Below, in pieces: positions 40,309 through 50,434 of a stretch of DNA of 64,000 nucleotides. The DNA comes from an uncultured Sphingobium sp. (GTDB lineage: Bacteria > Pseudomonadota > Alphaproteobacteria > Sphingomonadales > Sphingomonadaceae): positions 124,001 to 188,000 of the forward strand of contig CAMPHJ010000001.1 of NCBI GenBank assembly GCA_946885845.1, in the 5' to 3' direction. The notes under the pieces were generated by a model. That model saw nothing but the letters and a program-made list of their open reading frames with translations. It made no database searches and was not told where the DNA came from. How positions within the stretch are numbered: the first letter of the stretch is position 1; each line of letters begins with the position of its first letter. The position numbers were made by a program, and so were the translations under genes.

Positions 40309-41337
40309 CTACGGTAGCAGCAGGGAGGAATCCCCGTAGGAATAAAAACGATAGCCCTGCGCGATGGCGTGGGCATAGGCAGCCTGCATCCGATCACGCC
40401 CCATCAAGGCGCTGACCAGCATGAATAATGTCGATTTGGGCAGGTGGAAATTTGTCATCAGCCCGTCCACCGCGCGAAAGCGGTAACCCGGCGTGATAAA
40501 TATCCGCGTTTCGTCAGCAAAGGGGTGGATGCGTCCCTGCTCATCCGCCGCGCTTTCCAGCAAACGCAGGCTGGTCGTGCCGACGGCGATCAAGCGACCG
40601 CCTCGCGCGCGGGCCGCGTTCAGCCGGTCGGCCGTATCCTTGTCGATCCGCCCCCATTCCGCATGCATGCGGTGGTCGTCCGTGTCGTCGGCCTTGACCG
40701 GAAGGAACGTGCCCGCGCCCACATGCAGGGTGAGCGTTTCCGATCCGATACCGGCCTGGTCCAGCGCAGCCATCAGTTCAGGCGTGAAATGCAGCGCAGC
40801 CGTGGGCGCGGCGACGGCGCCATCCTCGCGCGCGAACATGGTCTGGTAATCGCTGCGGTCGCGCGCGTCGGTTGGGCGCTTGCTGGCGATGTAGGGCGGC
40901 AATGGCATTTGCCCTGCCCGCTCCAGCAAAAGCTCCACCGGATCTTCGCCTTCGAAGTTGAGGGTGCAGCCGCCTTCATCGTCGCGAGGACCGGCGATGG
41001 CGGTGACACCCGCGCCGAAGTCGATCCGGTCGCCGTCCCGCACCCTTTTGGCGTTGCGCAGAAATGCCTGCCACTGGCGGAGCCCCATACGCTTGTGCAG
41101 CGTCGCACCGACCTTTGCCTGCCCACGCATTCCCTCCAGCTGGGCCGGGATCACTTTCGTATCGTTGAACACCAGCAAGTCGCCGGGCCGCAGCATCGAT
41201 GGCAGATCGCGCACGATCCAGTCCTGGATGGGTGCGTCGCCCGCGACCAGCATCATCCGGGCGGAATCGCGTGGCGCAGCCGGACGGAGCGCGATCGACT
41301 CTGGCGGCAGGTGGAAATCGAAAAGATCGACGCGCAT
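40309..41337 (-). CDS. queA: S-adenosylmethionine:tRNA ribosyltransferase-isomerase
   Basis: Converts preQ1 in tRNA to epoxyqueuosine, the step after Tgt. 342 residues with hallmark blocks [67 protein letters not shown] and the C-terminal [19 protein letters not shown]. Last gene of the xseB-ispA-coaD-ppi-queA run. In many relatives tgt follows directly, but here it lies 35 kb away. Confidence 0.98.
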   Translation of the reverse strand: MRVDLFDFHLPPESIALRPAAPRDSARMMLVAGDAPIQDWIVRDLPSMLRPGDLLVFNDTKVIPAQLEGMRGQAKVGATLHKRMGLRQWQAFLRNAKRVRDGDRIDFGAGVTAIAGPRDDEGGCTLNFEGEDPVELLLERAGQMPLPPYIASKRPTDARDRSDYQTMFAREDGAVAAPTAALHFTPELMAALDQAGIGSETLTLHVGAGTFLPVKADDTDDHRMHAEWGRIDKDTADRLNAARARGGRLIAVGTTSLRLLESAADEQGRIHPFADETRIFITPGYRFRAVDGLMTNFHLPKSTLFMLVSALMGRDRMQAAYAHAIAQGYRFYSYGDSSLLLP

Positions 41338-41359
41338 GATGAAGCCGCCCGGTGGCGAG

Positions 41360-42112
41360 CTATTTCCGCTTCGCCGCCTTCTTGCCAGCCGGAGCAACCG
41401 ACGCCGGGGTGGCGACCGGAGGAGCAGGCGGCGTTGGCAGCGCGGTCACCGGCGGCTTCCCATCGCTTTCGATCGACGCCTGCAAAATGACAGATGGGTT
41501 CGCGGGCGGCTCGCCCGGTGTGATGGCATCGACATATTGCATGCCGTCGATGACGCGACCGAACACGGTATATTTCTTGTCCAGTTGCATGCGGGGCAGC
41601 AGCACGATGAAGAACTGGCTGTTGGCGCTGTTTTCTTCCTGCGCGCGGGCCATGGAAACGGTGCCACGCAGGTGGGGCATCGGATTGAATTCCGCCGCGA
41701 TGTCGGGCAGCGTCGATCCGCCCGTGCCATCGCCCTTGGGATCGCCCCCTTGCGCCATGAAGCCCGGAATCACGCGGTGGAATTTCAGACCGTCGTAAAA
41801 GCCCTGGCGCGTCAGTTGCTTGATCCGCTCAACATGGTTGGGCGCGATGTCGGGGCGCAGCTGAATACGCACGCGACCGCCGCTCGACAGATCCAGGTCC
41901 CAGATATTCTGCGGATCGGCAGGAACGGTCGCAGGCGGCAGCTTGATGGCGGCGTCCTGCCCCATCGTCTTTGCATTTTGCTCAGCACGCGCGGCGGCTT
42001 CAGCCTTTTTGGTCGCGTCCGCACCCTGCCCCGCCTGCGCCAAAGCTGCGCCGCTGGAAGCATAGAGAGCGAAACCGATCGCCACGGTCTTGATCGCCGA
42101 CGTGAACCGCAT
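41360..42112 (-). CDS. Periplasmic cyclophilin-type peptidyl-prolyl isomerase
   Basis: 250 residues. The signal peptide ends at ALAQA (about residue 26), followed by a spacer and a cyclophilin domain (about 65-215) with [33 protein letters not shown] and [14 protein letters not shown]. The catalytic Arg of FHRV, Phe and Gln of FMAQGG are present. A Pro/Ala/Lys-rich tail follows. Speeds proline isomerisation in exported proteins. 22 bases before queA and 95 bases after coaD. Confidence 0.93.
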   Translation of the reverse strand: MRFTSAIKTVAIGFALYASSGAALAQAGQGADATKKAEAAARAEQNAKTMGQDAAIKLPPATVPADPQNIWDLDLSSGGRVRIQLRPDIAPNHVERIKQLTRQGFYDGLKFHRVIPGFMAQGGDPKGDGTGGSTLPDIAAEFNPMPHLRGTVSMARAQEENSANSQFFIVLLPRMQLDKKYTVFGRVIDGMQYVDAITPGEPPANPSVILQASIESDGKPPVTALPTPPAPPVATPASVAPAGKKAAKRK

Positions 42113-42207
42113 GGATAAGCATTCCCTGATATTTGCCCGATAAGGCGATGTGGCCCTGATAACGCGCTCTTCGCGATTGGCAACTGAACGAAGGCTGAGC
42201 GCGTCGC

Positions 42208-42720
42208 TTACTTGCCGTCCTTGCGCCCGACCTCGGCAACCCGCGCGACGACTTCCTCACCGACGCGCGGGCTGACGAATTTGTGGATGGGGCCGCCGTA
42301 AAGCGCGATTTCCTTGACCAGGCGCGATGCAATCGGCTGCAGCGACACGTCCGCCATCAGGAAGACAGTCTCCACGCGGGAATTGATCTGCTGGTTCATG
42401 CCCGCCATCTGATATTCATATTCGAAATCCGCCACGGCGCGCAGGCCACGGATGATGACGTTGGCGCCCTGCGATTCGGCAAAGTCCATCAGCAGCGAAT
42501 TAAAGCCGGTTACGACGATCTGCGCATCGACGTCGGCACATTCGCGCCGCACCATTTCCAGACGTTCATCGTCGGAGAACATGGGCGATTTGGAAATGTT
42601 GGTGGTGACGCCGATCACCAGCTTGTCCACCAGCTTCGCCCCGCGCCGGATGATGTCCATATGGCCCAGCGTGATCGGATCGAACGTGCCGGGATAGACC
42701 CCCACCCTTTGCCTGCTCAT
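42208..42720 (-). CDS. coaD: Phosphopantetheine adenylyltransferase
   Basis: Fourth enzyme of coenzyme A synthesis, adenylating 4'-phosphopantetheine. 170 residues. The nucleotidyltransferase signature GVYPGTFDPITLGHMDIIRR holds the TxGH motif; FNSLLMDFAESQGANVIIRGLRAVADFEYEYQMAGMN is typical. Start MSRQRVG (42720) lies 1 base after the ispA stop codon, so the two are coupled. Confidence 0.98.
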   Translation of the reverse strand: MSRQRVGVYPGTFDPITLGHMDIIRRGAKLVDKLVIGVTTNISKSPMFSDDERLEMVRRECADVDAQIVVTGFNSLLMDFAESQGANVIIRGLRAVADFEYEYQMAGMNQQINSRVETVFLMADVSLQPIASRLVKEIALYGGPIHKFVSPRVGEEVVARVAEVGRKDGK

Positions 42721-42721
42721 C

Positions 42722-43630
42722 CTAACGGTCCCTTTCCACGATATAGTCGGCGATGGCGCGCAGCAGGTCGGCTTGCGCTCCATGCGCATGGAGATGCGCC
42801 TTTGCCTGCTGCACCAGCATCCGCGCCTGTTCCCGCGCCCGTTCGACGCCCAGCAGCGATACAAAGGTTTCCTTGCCCGCCGCCTGATCCTTGCCCAGCG
42901 CCTTGCCCGCGACCGCCACGTCGCCCTCTACATCCAGAAGGTCGTCCGCAATCTGGAACGCCAGCCCGATGTCGCGGGCATAGCCGTGCAGGCTGGTGCG
43001 TGCTTCGGACGGGATGCGGGCCATGATGGCGGCGGCGTCGACGCAAAAGGCGATGAGCGCGCCGGTCTTGAGCTGTTGCAGCCTTGTGACGGTGGCAAGG
43101 TCGAAATTCGCCCCTTCCGCTTCCAGGTCCATCATCTGTCCACCCGCCATGCCCGCAGGCCCGCTGGCGGCGGCAAGCGCCTTTACCAGTTCGATGCGGA
43201 CGAACGGATCGGGATGGGTTTCTTCATCGGCGATCAGCTGAAACGCCAGGTCGTGCAGGCAGTCCCCGGCCAGGATCGCCGTCGCTTCGTCGAACGCCTT
43301 GTGGATGGTCGGCTTGCCCCGGCGCACGTCGTCATCGTCCATCGCCGGGAGGTCGTCGTGGATCAGCGAATAGACATGGATGCATTCCACCGCGAGGCCA
43401 ACGCGCAGCGCCGATTCGCCCGATATGTTGAACAGGTCGCTTGCGGCCCGGACCAACAGCGGGCGCAGCCGTTTGCCACCACCGATGGCGGCATGGCGCA
43501 TGGCTTCATACAGGCGCGCGCGCGGGTCGTCAGGAACGCTCAACAAAGCGTCGAACGCCCGGTCCACCTCTGCTGCGACGATGGCGGAACGGCTGGCGAT
43601 GAGCGCCGCGCCCGAAGTCACGCCCTCCAT
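42722..43630 (-). CDS. ispA: Polyprenyl diphosphate synthase (geranyl/farnesyl type)
   Basis: Condenses isopentenyl diphosphate with allylic diphosphates to farnesyl diphosphate, feeding quinone, undecaprenyl and carotenoid synthesis. 302 residues; first Asp-rich motif HDDLPAMDDDDVRRGKPT and second DDLLDVEGD, plus GGGKRLRPLLV. The small residue pattern before the first motif fits a C15 chain length, but this is not certain. Eleven bases after xseB; dxr, the upstream pathway enzyme, is also in this window (62812-63969). Confidence 0.94.
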   Translation of the reverse strand: MEGVTSGAALIASRSAIVAAEVDRAFDALLSVPDDPRARLYEAMRHAAIGGGKRLRPLLVRAASDLFNISGESALRVGLAVECIHVYSLIHDDLPAMDDDDVRRGKPTIHKAFDEATAILAGDCLHDLAFQLIADEETHPDPFVRIELVKALAAASGPAGMAGGQMMDLEAEGANFDLATVTRLQQLKTGALIAFCVDAAAIMARIPSEARTSLHGYARDIGLAFQIADDLLDVEGDVAVAGKALGKDQAAGKETFVSLLGVERAREQARMLVQQAKAHLHAHGAQADLLRAIADYIVERDR

Positions 43631-43641
43631 GGCGAGCGCGC

Positions 43642-43902
43642 TCAGTCCGCGCCGAATGGCTGTGCGCCCGTCACGGTCCCGCTGGGATCGACGGTGAGCT
43701 TTTGAATGCGCGCCTCAGCCGCTTGCAGCCTGGCCAGGCACTGTTTGCGCAATTCTTCGCCCTGCGCATAGAGCGAGATGGATTCGTCCAGCGGAACGTC
43801 GCCGCTTTCCAACCGGCGGACAATCGTTTCAAGGGCGCGCAACGCATCCTCGAAAGACAATTGAGACGTGTCGCCCGCCTGGGTCATGCTCTCTTCGGCC
43901 AT
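43642..43902 (-). CDS. xseB: Exodeoxyribonuclease VII small subunit
   Basis: Small subunit of the single-strand-specific exonuclease VII. 86 residues with the family coiled-coil core LSFEDALRALETIVRRLESG, then VPLDESISLYAQGEELRKQC and a helix through RIQKL. The order xseB-ispA is widespread. A second ATG at codon 6 would give a slightly shorter protein. The xseA partner is not in this window. Confidence 0.95.
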   Translation of the reverse strand: MAEESMTQAGDTSQLSFEDALRALETIVRRLESGDVPLDESISLYAQGEELRKQCLARLQAAEARIQKLTVDPSGTVTGAQPFGAD

Positions 43903-44072
43903 GCGTCATGCATTGGCGACCGCCGCCCGCCCGGTCAAGCCCGCTGCGCCCGCACGCGCCCATTAGTTCGCCTGCGTCATGAAAATGTCATGGCGTTTCG
44001 CCACGCGGCTGGCGGTATTTTGGCAGTTTTGCGTTGACGCTGACTGTGGCAGATGCACATAGAAGGACCGCT

Positions 44073-44453
44073 ATGAAATATTATCTCCCCCTGATCACCG
44101 CCGCCGCGCTCAGCCTGCTGTCCGCCTGCAACCAGAATGACGAACCTGAAGTCGTGGGCGGCCCCGCCGATCCCATGGCGCAGCAGTTGGCCAACGCCGC
44201 GCCGGTCGAGCTGCCCCCTTCGGTGAAGGAAAGCCACCAGTACCGCTGCAAGGACAACAGCCTGATCTTCGTCGACTTCATGAGCGACGACAAGACCGTG
44301 AACCTGCGCCTGAAAAGGGACAGTGCGCCCACGAAGCTGGTCGCTGCCAACCCCGGCGAAGCATTCACTGCGGACGGATATTCGGTGGAGGGCGCCGGCA
44401 AGGAAATCACCGTCACCCTGCCGGGCAAGGACGCGCTTAGCTGCAAGGCGTAA
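44073..44453 (+). CDS. MliC-like lysozyme-inhibitor lipoprotein
   Basis: 126-residue outer-envelope lipoprotein: signal peptide MKYYLPLITAAALSLLSAC with lipidated Cys19. The mature part is a small beta-barrel of the MliC (C-type lysozyme inhibitor) type, with YRCKDNSLIFVDF, the SDDKTVNLRL strand, ADGYSVEGAGKEITVTLPGK and a final Cys (ALSCKA) able to pair with YRC. Probably protects peptidoglycan from lysozyme, by family. Single gene with its own terminator. Confidence 0.85.
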   Translation: MKYYLPLITAAALSLLSACNQNDEPEVVGGPADPMAQQLANAAPVELPPSVKESHQYRCKDNSLIFVDFMSDDKTVNLRLKRDSAPTKLVAANPGEAFTADGYSVEGAGKEITVTLPGKDALSCKA

Positions 44454-44477
44454 GGCTGGTCCTTTCGGTTTTTCCAA

Positions 44478-44511
44478 GGCCGGGTCTCCCATGCGGAGGC
44501 CCGGCCTTTTT
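44478..44511. terminator. Bidirectional terminator, MliC-like gene / DUF805 gene
   Basis: GGCCGGG (44478-44484) pairs with CCCGGCC (44500-44506) plus inner TCTCC/GGAG pairs, followed by TTTTT. It lies between two convergent genes and has A/T runs on both sides. Confidence 0.88.
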
Positions 44512-44515
44512 CATA

Positions 44516-44950
44516 TCAGCCTTTCGCAAATTCCGGTTCGCCCACCTCTACCGGGTCGGGGCCAAAGCGATTGGGACCACGCGTCCCGCTCATTATGAAG
44601 AAGACGAGCAAAACCAGGCTGCCGATGATCGGGAAAAAAAGGATCAGCAGCCAAAATCCGCTCCTGTCACTGTCGTGCAATCGGCGCACCGCCACGGCGA
44701 TCCAGGGGATCAGCACCGCCAGGCCGAACAGCCCGGTCAACGGCCCGCCTCTGGTGCGGTAGCCTGTGTCGAACCACCAGTCGCCACGGCGCGCCCAATG
44801 TTCAGTGGTGCCAAGGCCCAGCAGCCCTTCCACGATGCCGATGGCGATAAAACACAGGATCAGGAACAGGATGAACATCCAATATTCCTTTGGCCGGGAG
44901 CGCCCGGAAAATTTCGCGTAGCGACGTAGTGGCAACAGCATCCATTCCAT
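44516..44950 (-). CDS. DUF805 membrane protein
   Basis: 144-residue integral membrane protein of the DUF805 family (YhaH-like). Family pattern: FSGRSRPKEYWMFILF at the first helix, then hydrophobic helices at about 25-45, 75-90 and 100-120, with the conserved RRLHDSDRSGFWLLILFFPIIG block. Charged C-terminus. Function unknown; no operon partner. Divergent from purL by 106 bases. Confidence 0.9.
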   Translation of the reverse strand: MEWMLLPLRRYAKFSGRSRPKEYWMFILFLILCFIAIGIVEGLLGLGTTEHWARRGDWWFDTGYRTRGGPLTGLFGLAVLIPWIAVAVRRLHDSDRSGFWLLILFFPIIGSLVLLVFFIMSGTRGPNRFGPDPVEVGEPEFAKG

Positions 44951-45056
44951 CCTGCACTCTCCCCGGCCAGATTGAACCTGTATTTCCTATCATGTTTTGT
45001 CCGTCACGCGCGCGCAAGGATTGTCTATCCGCCGCGCCCCGGCTAAAGGCGCGCTC

Positions 45057-47246
45057 ATGTCGACAGCAGCCACCCAGATCACCCCGGAAATCGTCGCCGA
45101 ACATGGCCTTTCGCCGGAAGAATATGACCGCGTTCTGAACGCCCTCGGTCGCGAACCGAATCTGACGGAACTGGGCATATTTTCGGTGATGTGGTCGGAA
45201 CATTGTTCCTACAAGTCGAGCCGCATCCATTTGAAGAAGCTGCCGACGGAAGGCCCGCAGGTCATTTGCGGTCCCGGCGAAAATGCGGGCGTTGTCGATA
45301 TCGGCGATGGGCAGGCCGCGATCTTCAAGATGGAAAGCCATAACCACCCGTCCTATATCGAACCCTATCAGGGCGCGGCGACGGGCGTGGGCGGCATCCT
45401 GCGCGATGTGTTCACCATGGGCGCGCGCCCGGTCGCGAACATGAACGCGCTGCGTTTCGGTCGGCCCGATCATCCCAAGATGAAGCACCTCATCAGCGGC
45501 GTGGTCCACGGCATTGGCGGCTATGGCAATTGCGTCGGTGTCCCGACCGTGGGCGGGGAAGTGAACTTCCACCCCGCCTATGACGGCAATATCCTGGTCA
45601 ATGCGATGACGGTCGGCGTCGCGGATACGGACAAGATTTTCTATTCGGCGGCGTCGGGCATCGGCAATCCGATCGTCTATGTCGGTTCCAAGACCGGCCG
45701 CGATGGCATTCATGGCGCGACCATGGCTTCGGCGGACTTTGGCGACGACGCCGACGCCAAGCGCCCGACCGTGCAGGTCGGTGACCCTTTCACCGAAAAG
45801 CTGCTGATCGAAGCCTGCCTGGAACTGATGGCGTCGGACGCGATCGTCGCCATCCAGGACATGGGCGCGGCTGGCCTGACCTCATCCTCCGTGGAGATGG
45901 CGTCCAAGGGCGGCGTCGGCATCCAGCTGAACATGGATATGGTGCCGCAGCGCGAAACCGGCATGACAGCCTATGAAATGATGCTGTCGGAAAGCCAGGA
46001 ACGCATGCTCATGGTGCTCCAGCCGGGCAAGGAAGCCTTTGCCGAAGCCATTTTCCGCAAGTGGGAACTCGACTTTGCCGTGATCGGCGAAGTGACCGAC
46101 ACGGGCCGCATGGTTCTGGTCCACAATGGCGAGGTCGTGTGCGACATTCCGCTCGCGCCGCTGGCCGACGATGCTCCGCTGTACGACCGCCCGTCAATGC
46201 CGAAGGACGAATATAAGGTCTGGGCAAAGGTCGAGCCGCTGGGCGACATCGCCGAAAGCAGAGACATCGGGGCCGACCTGCTGAAGCTGATGGGGTCGCC
46301 GGACATCGCCAGCCGCCGTTGGATCTGGGAACAATATGACCATATGGTCGGCGCTGACACGGTGCAACGCCCCGGTGGCGACGCAGCGGTGGTGCGCGTC
46401 CATGGTTCGCAAAAGGGCATTGCGATCAGCACCGATTGCACCCCACGCTATTGTTACGCCGACCCCTATGAAGGTGGGAAGCAGGCCATCGCCGAATGCT
46501 ATCGCAACATCAGCGCGGTGGGCGCACATCCGCTCGCCGTCACCAACTGCCTGAACTTCGCCAATCCTCAGCGGCCAGAGATCATGGCGCAGTTGACTGG
46601 CTGCCTTGATGGCATGGGCGACGCCTGCCGTGCGCTCGACTTCCCGATCGTTTCGGGCAATGTCAGCCTCTACAATGAATCCAAGGCGACCGGGGGCGGC
46701 TCCGCGATCCTGCCGACACCGGCAATCGGCGGCATCGGCCTGCTGAAGGATGTCGATGTCATGGCGACCGTAGCTTTCAAGAATGAGGGCGACGCGATCT
46801 GGCTGGTCGGCGGCACCGAGGGAGCGTTGGGATCGCATCTTGGCCAGTCGATCTGGCTGCGGGAAATTGCGGGCCGGGAAGCGGGCGATGCGCCGAAGGT
46901 CGACCTGGCCGCCGAACGCGCCAACGCGGACATGGTTCGTAGCCTGATAGCGGACGGCAAGGTGAACGCCGTGCATGATATTTCCGACGGCGGCCTGTTG
47001 GTCACGATTGCGGAAATGGCGCTCGCAGGGGGGATGGGTGCGGAACTGACCGTTGCCCTGTCCACCGCCGCCGCCTTTGGCGAGGATCAGGGGCGTTATG
47101 TCGTTACGGCTGCGCAAGATGTGGAAATAGCAGGCGCGATTCGCATCGGAACCACTGGTGGCGCCATGGTGGCTGGCGTTGCGCTCAGCGACCTACGCAA
47201 CGCGCATGAAGGCTTCTTCCCGAACCTGATGGACGCCGAACTTTAA
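45057..47246 (+). CDS. purL: Phosphoribosylformylglycinamidine synthase subunit PurL
   Basis: Small-type FGAM synthase, fourth step of purine synthesis, working with PurQ and PurS (neither here). 729 residues from [13 protein letters not shown]. Blocks include [39 protein letters not shown] (ATP and magnesium binding, catalytic His), [14 protein letters not shown] [12 protein letters not shown] and the second-half [11 protein letters not shown]. Preceded by a 20-codon in-frame extension that I reject as it is not family-like. Confidence 0.98.
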   Translation: MSTAATQITPEIVAEHGLSPEEYDRVLNALGREPNLTELGIFSVMWSEHCSYKSSRIHLKKLPTEGPQVICGPGENAGVVDIGDGQAAIFKMESHNHPSYIEPYQGAATGVGGILRDVFTMGARPVANMNALRFGRPDHPKMKHLISGVVHGIGGYGNCVGVPTVGGEVNFHPAYDGNILVNAMTVGVADTDKIFYSAASGIGNPIVYVGSKTGRDGIHGATMASADFGDDADAKRPTVQVGDPFTEKLLIEACLELMASDAIVAIQDMGAAGLTSSSVEMASKGGVGIQLNMDMVPQRETGMTAYEMMLSESQERMLMVLQPGKEAFAEAIFRKWELDFAVIGEVTDTGRMVLVHNGEVVCDIPLAPLADDAPLYDRPSMPKDEYKVWAKVEPLGDIAESRDIGADLLKLMGSPDIASRRWIWEQYDHMVGADTVQRPGGDAAVVRVHGSQKGIAISTDCTPRYCYADPYEGGKQAIAECYRNISAVGAHPLAVTNCLNFANPQRPEIMAQLTGCLDGMGDACRALDFPIVSGNVSLYNESKATGGGSAILPTPAIGGIGLLKDVDVMATVAFKNEGDAIWLVGGTEGALGSHLGQSIWLREIAGREAGDAPKVDLAAERANADMVRSLIADGKVNAVHDISDGGLLVTIAEMALAGGMGAELTVALSTAAAFGEDQGRYVVTAAQDVEIAGAIRIGTTGGAMVAGVALSDLRNAHEGFFPNLMDAEL

Positions 47247-47282
47247 GCGTCCATCAGAGAGAATTTTCCCCGCCCGAACCCG

Positions 47283-48053
47283 TCAGATTTTCGGGCGAGT
47301 CACCCGACCGAACAGCAGTTGATAGGCGTCATCCCCGCCGCTCTGGTCGAACGCCGCCATCACCCGGCGCAACTGTCCAGGCGGCAGCGGTTTTCTGCCA
47401 TCGCCGGGCACCACTGCGCCTATTCCTTTGAGGTGCGCGATCAGCCCCCGCGCACCCTCGCAAGGCAGGGCATAATCCTCGTCAAAGGCGAAGGCATCGT
47501 CATAGCCGCTCAACATCGCGCGCAGGTCGTCAAGGGTGGGATAAGCGGGGACGCCGGGGACCAGGTCGCACGCTACATGCGCCGCCCGCCATCGGGCGAA
47601 GCTGCCCGCACCCATGGTCGAGAAAATCAGGCTTCCGCCCGGCCGCAACAGTCCCGTCAGGCGGGCGATGGCATCTTCCAGCCGTTCGAACCATTGAAAG
47701 GCAAGACTGGACAGAATGAGGTCGAACCACTCCCCTTCAAACACGGGCGCTTCGCCGTCCATGGTCATGAAGGTGCCGGCGACCAGCCCGCCCTTTGCCG
47801 CGGTGGCCAGCATATCGGGCGACAGGTCCGTTACGACCAGTTCAGCAGACGGCCAGCGCCGTCGAATATCACGGGTCAGCAAGCCGGTTCCGCACCCGAT
47901 TTCCAGGATACGCTCCACCGGTCCGGGCATCTGCCGCTGGGCAAGATCGGCGACCAGACCAGCCGCAGCGCGTTGCGGCCCCGCATGATCGTCATAGCGG
48001 GCGGCAGCAGCGCCGAATGCGTCGCTTATCCGTTGCTTGCGGCGGCTGTTCAT
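47283..48053 (-). CDS. SAM-dependent methyltransferase, BioC-like
   Basis: 256-residue class I methyltransferase. SAM-binding motif I is ILEIGCGTGLLTRDIRR, with the VVTDLSP acidic loop and LILSSLAFQWFERLEDAI, close to BioC (malonyl-ACP O-methyltransferase for biotin synthesis). The N-terminal helix AFGAAAARYDDHAGPQRAAA also matches BioC. No other biotin gene is adjacent, so the substrate is inferred only. Start at MNSRRK (48053); ten extra residues from 48083 are possible but fall in a repeat. Confidence 0.82.
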   Translation of the reverse strand: MNSRRKQRISDAFGAAAARYDDHAGPQRAAAGLVADLAQRQMPGPVERILEIGCGTGLLTRDIRRRWPSAELVVTDLSPDMLATAAKGGLVAGTFMTMDGEAPVFEGEWFDLILSSLAFQWFERLEDAIARLTGLLRPGGSLIFSTMGAGSFARWRAAHVACDLVPGVPAYPTLDDLRAMLSGYDDAFAFDEDYALPCEGARGLIAHLKGIGAVVPGDGRKPLPPGQLRRVMAAFDQSGGDDAYQLLFGRVTRPKI

Positions 48054-48055
48054 GG

Positions 48056-48133
48056 CTAGTGGTCCGATCCTGACATTTGGCATCTCTATCGGCTAAGTGG
48101 TGAGCAAATGTCAGAATCTTTCAGGACCACTAG
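48056..48133. repeat. CTAG-bounded palindromic element, copy 1
   Basis: A 78-base inverted repeat, outer arms CTAGTGGTCC/GGACCACTAG and inner TGACATTTG/CAAATGTCA, imperfect between them. It starts right at the methyltransferase start codon. Same plan as the next element, 13 bases away. Confidence 0.85.
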
Positions 48134-48146
48134 CAACTATATGAAT

Positions 48147-48225
48147 CTAGTGGATTTTACGATTTTGACATTTGCGACCTTCCTATCCGGCCAGCGGGAT
48201 GCAAATGTCAAAATCAATCCACTAG
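48147..48225. repeat. CTAG-bounded palindromic element, copy 2
   Basis: A 79-base inverted repeat with outer arms CTAGTGGATT/AATCCACTAG and inner ATTTTGACATTTGC/GCAAATGTCAAAAT. It shares the CTAGTGG ends and TGACATTTG core with copy 1 but differs between them, so the two are diverged relatives, not a recent duplication. Ends 54 bases before the DUF418 start. Confidence 0.85.
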
Positions 48226-48279
48226 TCGCATGGCAGAGCAAAGACCGCTTTTCCAGTGTCTTCAAGGAACGCCCGTCGC

Positions 48280-49524
48280 ATGAGCGCCCCATCCTTCCGC
48301 ATTCCCGCCATGGACGTGCTGCGCGGCTGCGCCGTCATGGGCATATTGTGGATGAATATCAGCGCCTTCGCCCTTCCACAGGCGGGCTATTTCAATCCTC
48401 GCGCCGCGGGACCGCTGTCCATCGGTGACATGCTGTTCTGGCTGATCAGTTTTCTGTTTTTCGACGGCAAGATGCGCGCGCTTTTTTCGATCCTGTTCGG
48501 GGCGTCGATGCTGCTGCTGATCGACCGGGAGGAGTTGGCCGGGCGCGACGGGCGAAAGGTGCAGATGATCCGCGCCGCCTGGCTGTTTCTGATCGGCCTT
48601 GCCCATTATCTGCTGCTGTGGTGGGGCGACATATTGATGATCTATGCGCTGGTGGGTGTGGCCGCCCTGCCGTTCGTGGGGAAAGAACCGCTTTCCCTGA
48701 TGAAATGGGCCTTTCTCTTCTTTTTAGCGCATTTTCTGATCTGCACGCTTTCCATTGTCACCCTCTATGGATGGGCCGACGCAGCGGCGAGTCCCGGTGC
48801 CGCCCAGACCGTGCGGGAAGGCTATGCGAGCTTCGCCGCATCCTTCACCGATCCACGTAGCACCGCCATCCAGTCGGACATACAGACCTATCGCAGCGGT
48901 TTCGGCACTATCCTGCGTCATCACCTTGCCCTGTTCGCCGACGAATGGCCTCGCGGCCTACTGTTTAGCGGTTTCGACACATTGGGGTTCATGCTGATCG
49001 GCATGGCCATGCTGAAAGGCGGGTTCCTGACCGGGCGTTGGGACCCCGATCAATATAAGCGGACCGCCATCCATTGTTTCGTCATTGGACTTATCCCGAT
49101 GGCGGGCCTTGCCGCATGGCTGATCCTGGGCGACTTCCCGCTTCTGCCGACTTATGGCGCGGTGATTGCGTGGTCCTTCCCGTTCCGCATACCGCTGGCC
49201 GTTGGCTGGGCCGCGTTGATCCTGTGGCTGCTGGCCCGAAACCGGGATCATCCGCTTGCCCTGCGGATCGGCGCGGTGGGCCGGATGGCGCTCAGCAATT
49301 ATCTGGGCACCAGCCTGGTCATGTGCGCGATCTTCTATGGATGGGGCCTGGGCCTGTTCGCCCATCTGCGGCCCGTGCAATTTCCATTGCTGCTGCTCGG
49401 CGCCTGGCTGGTCATGCTGATATGGTCAACGCCTTGGCTGTCGCGATTCGGCATTGGCCCGACGGAATGGCTATGGCGCAGCCTGGCGCGCGGGAAGCCG
49501 CAAAAGATTCGCAAGAGCAGCTGA
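48280..49524 (+). CDS. DUF418 (YeiB-like) integral membrane protein
   Basis: 414-residue polytopic inner membrane protein, with about nine or ten hydrophobic helices. Typical start RIPAMDVLRGCAVMGILWMNISAFALP, then FDGKMRALFSILFGASM and the C-terminal DUF418 block around GRMALSNYLGTSLVMCAIFYGWGLG. Distantly related to acyltransferase-3 membrane proteins; function unknown. Starts at MSAPSFRIP (48280). The bfd gene follows after 53 bases. Confidence 0.9.
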   Translation: MSAPSFRIPAMDVLRGCAVMGILWMNISAFALPQAGYFNPRAAGPLSIGDMLFWLISFLFFDGKMRALFSILFGASMLLLIDREELAGRDGRKVQMIRAAWLFLIGLAHYLLLWWGDILMIYALVGVAALPFVGKEPLSLMKWAFLFFLAHFLICTLSIVTLYGWADAAASPGAAQTVREGYASFAASFTDPRSTAIQSDIQTYRSGFGTILRHHLALFADEWPRGLLFSGFDTLGFMLIGMAMLKGGFLTGRWDPDQYKRTAIHCFVIGLIPMAGLAAWLILGDFPLLPTYGAVIAWSFPFRIPLAVGWAALILWLLARNRDHPLALRIGAVGRMALSNYLGTSLVMCAIFYGWGLGLFAHLRPVQFPLLLLGAWLVMLIWSTPWLSRFGIGPTEWLWRSLARGKPQKIRKSS

Positions 49525-49577
49525 AAGACTATTGCGAGCTATTATCATCTACGCTATCTCCGAATCAGGAGAAGTCG

Positions 49578-49748
49578 ATGGTCGTCTGTGTTTGCAATGC
49601 CATTCGGGAAAAAGACCTGAAGGAAGCCGTACGCGGCGGGGCCGACACACCTTGCAGCGCCTATGCGCGGCTTGGCCGTCGTCCCAAATGCGGCCAGTGC
49701 GTCCCCTTTGCCCGTACGATCATCGCCACGGAACGCGCGTCCGTCTAA
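49578..49748 (+). CDS. bfd: Bacterioferritin-associated ferredoxin
   Basis: 56-residue [2Fe-2S] protein that donates electrons to bacterioferritin to release stored iron. Cys at 4, 6, 38 and 41 (VCVCNAIREKDL and KCGQC) are the cluster ligands of the BFD fold. ATG 49578 has an AGGAG site. Its partner bfr begins 157 bases downstream. The gap is AT-rich, but no clear Fur or Irr box could be assigned by eye. Confidence 0.93.
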   Translation: MVVCVCNAIREKDLKEAVRGGADTPCSAYARLGRRPKCGQCVPFARTIIATERASV

Positions 49749-49905
49749 CGATTGATAATCAGCAGCATCAAATGGCTGATGACAAGCGCGAACATATCGC
49801 AATATCATCTTGTAAATATGGCGAATTTCCGCGGCTTTCCAGTTAACAATTGGCTGTAACGAGCCTATAGTCCCCGGCCTGTCCAAACAGCCGGAGCATG
49901 AAGCC

Positions 49906-50385
49906 ATGAAGGGCGATCCCAAGGTCATCGACTATTTGAACGAGGTCCTCAAAAATGAGCTGACCGCGATCAACCAATATTTCCTCCACTATCGGATGCT
50001 CAACCATTGGGGCATCGAAAAGCTCGCGAAGTTCGAATATGAGGAATCGATCGATGAGATGAAGCACGCCGACAAGGTGGCGGAGCGCATTCTGTTCCTT
50101 GACGGCCTGCCCAATTTCCAGCTGCTGGGTCGGTTGAAGATCGGCGAAACGGTCGAAGAAATCCTGAAGTCCGATCTTGAGCTGGAATATGAAGCGCTTC
50201 CAGTGCTGAAGGACGCCATCGCCTATAGCGAAACCGTCCGCGATTTCGTCAGCCGCGACCTGTTCCAGTCGATCCTTGAGAGCGAGGAAGAACATGTCGA
50301 TACGTTGGAAACCCAGTTCGAAATGATCGAGCGTATGGGCATTCAGAACTATATCCAGCTGCAGAGCAAGGCAGCGGAAGAATGA
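49906..50385 (+). CDS. bfr: Bacterioferritin
   Basis: 24-subunit haem-containing iron store. 159 residues with ferroxidase ligands E18, E51 and H54 ([16 protein letters not shown] and IDEMKHAD), the haem-binding M52, and E94/E127-type ligands in the second pair of helices. Full family length. Works with Bfd encoded just upstream; own promoter likely in the 157-base gap. Confidence 0.97.
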   Translation: MKGDPKVIDYLNEVLKNELTAINQYFLHYRMLNHWGIEKLAKFEYEESIDEMKHADKVAERILFLDGLPNFQLLGRLKIGETVEEILKSDLELEYEALPVLKDAIAYSETVRDFVSRDLFQSILESEEEHVDTLETQFEMIERMGIQNYIQLQSKAAEE

Positions 50386-50434
50386 CGCAGCGGGTGGGGT
50401 AGCAAATCCGGCACGCTTACCCCGCCTCCCCCCT

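Noticed and set aside
44034..44072. 13-codon upstream extension of the MliC-like gene
   Set aside because: The signal peptide and lipobox begin at the ATG at 44073.
49749..49905. Possible Fur/Irr box between bfd and bfr
   Set aside because: AT-rich with TGATAATCA-like fragments, but no half-site pair with correct spacing to a known consensus.
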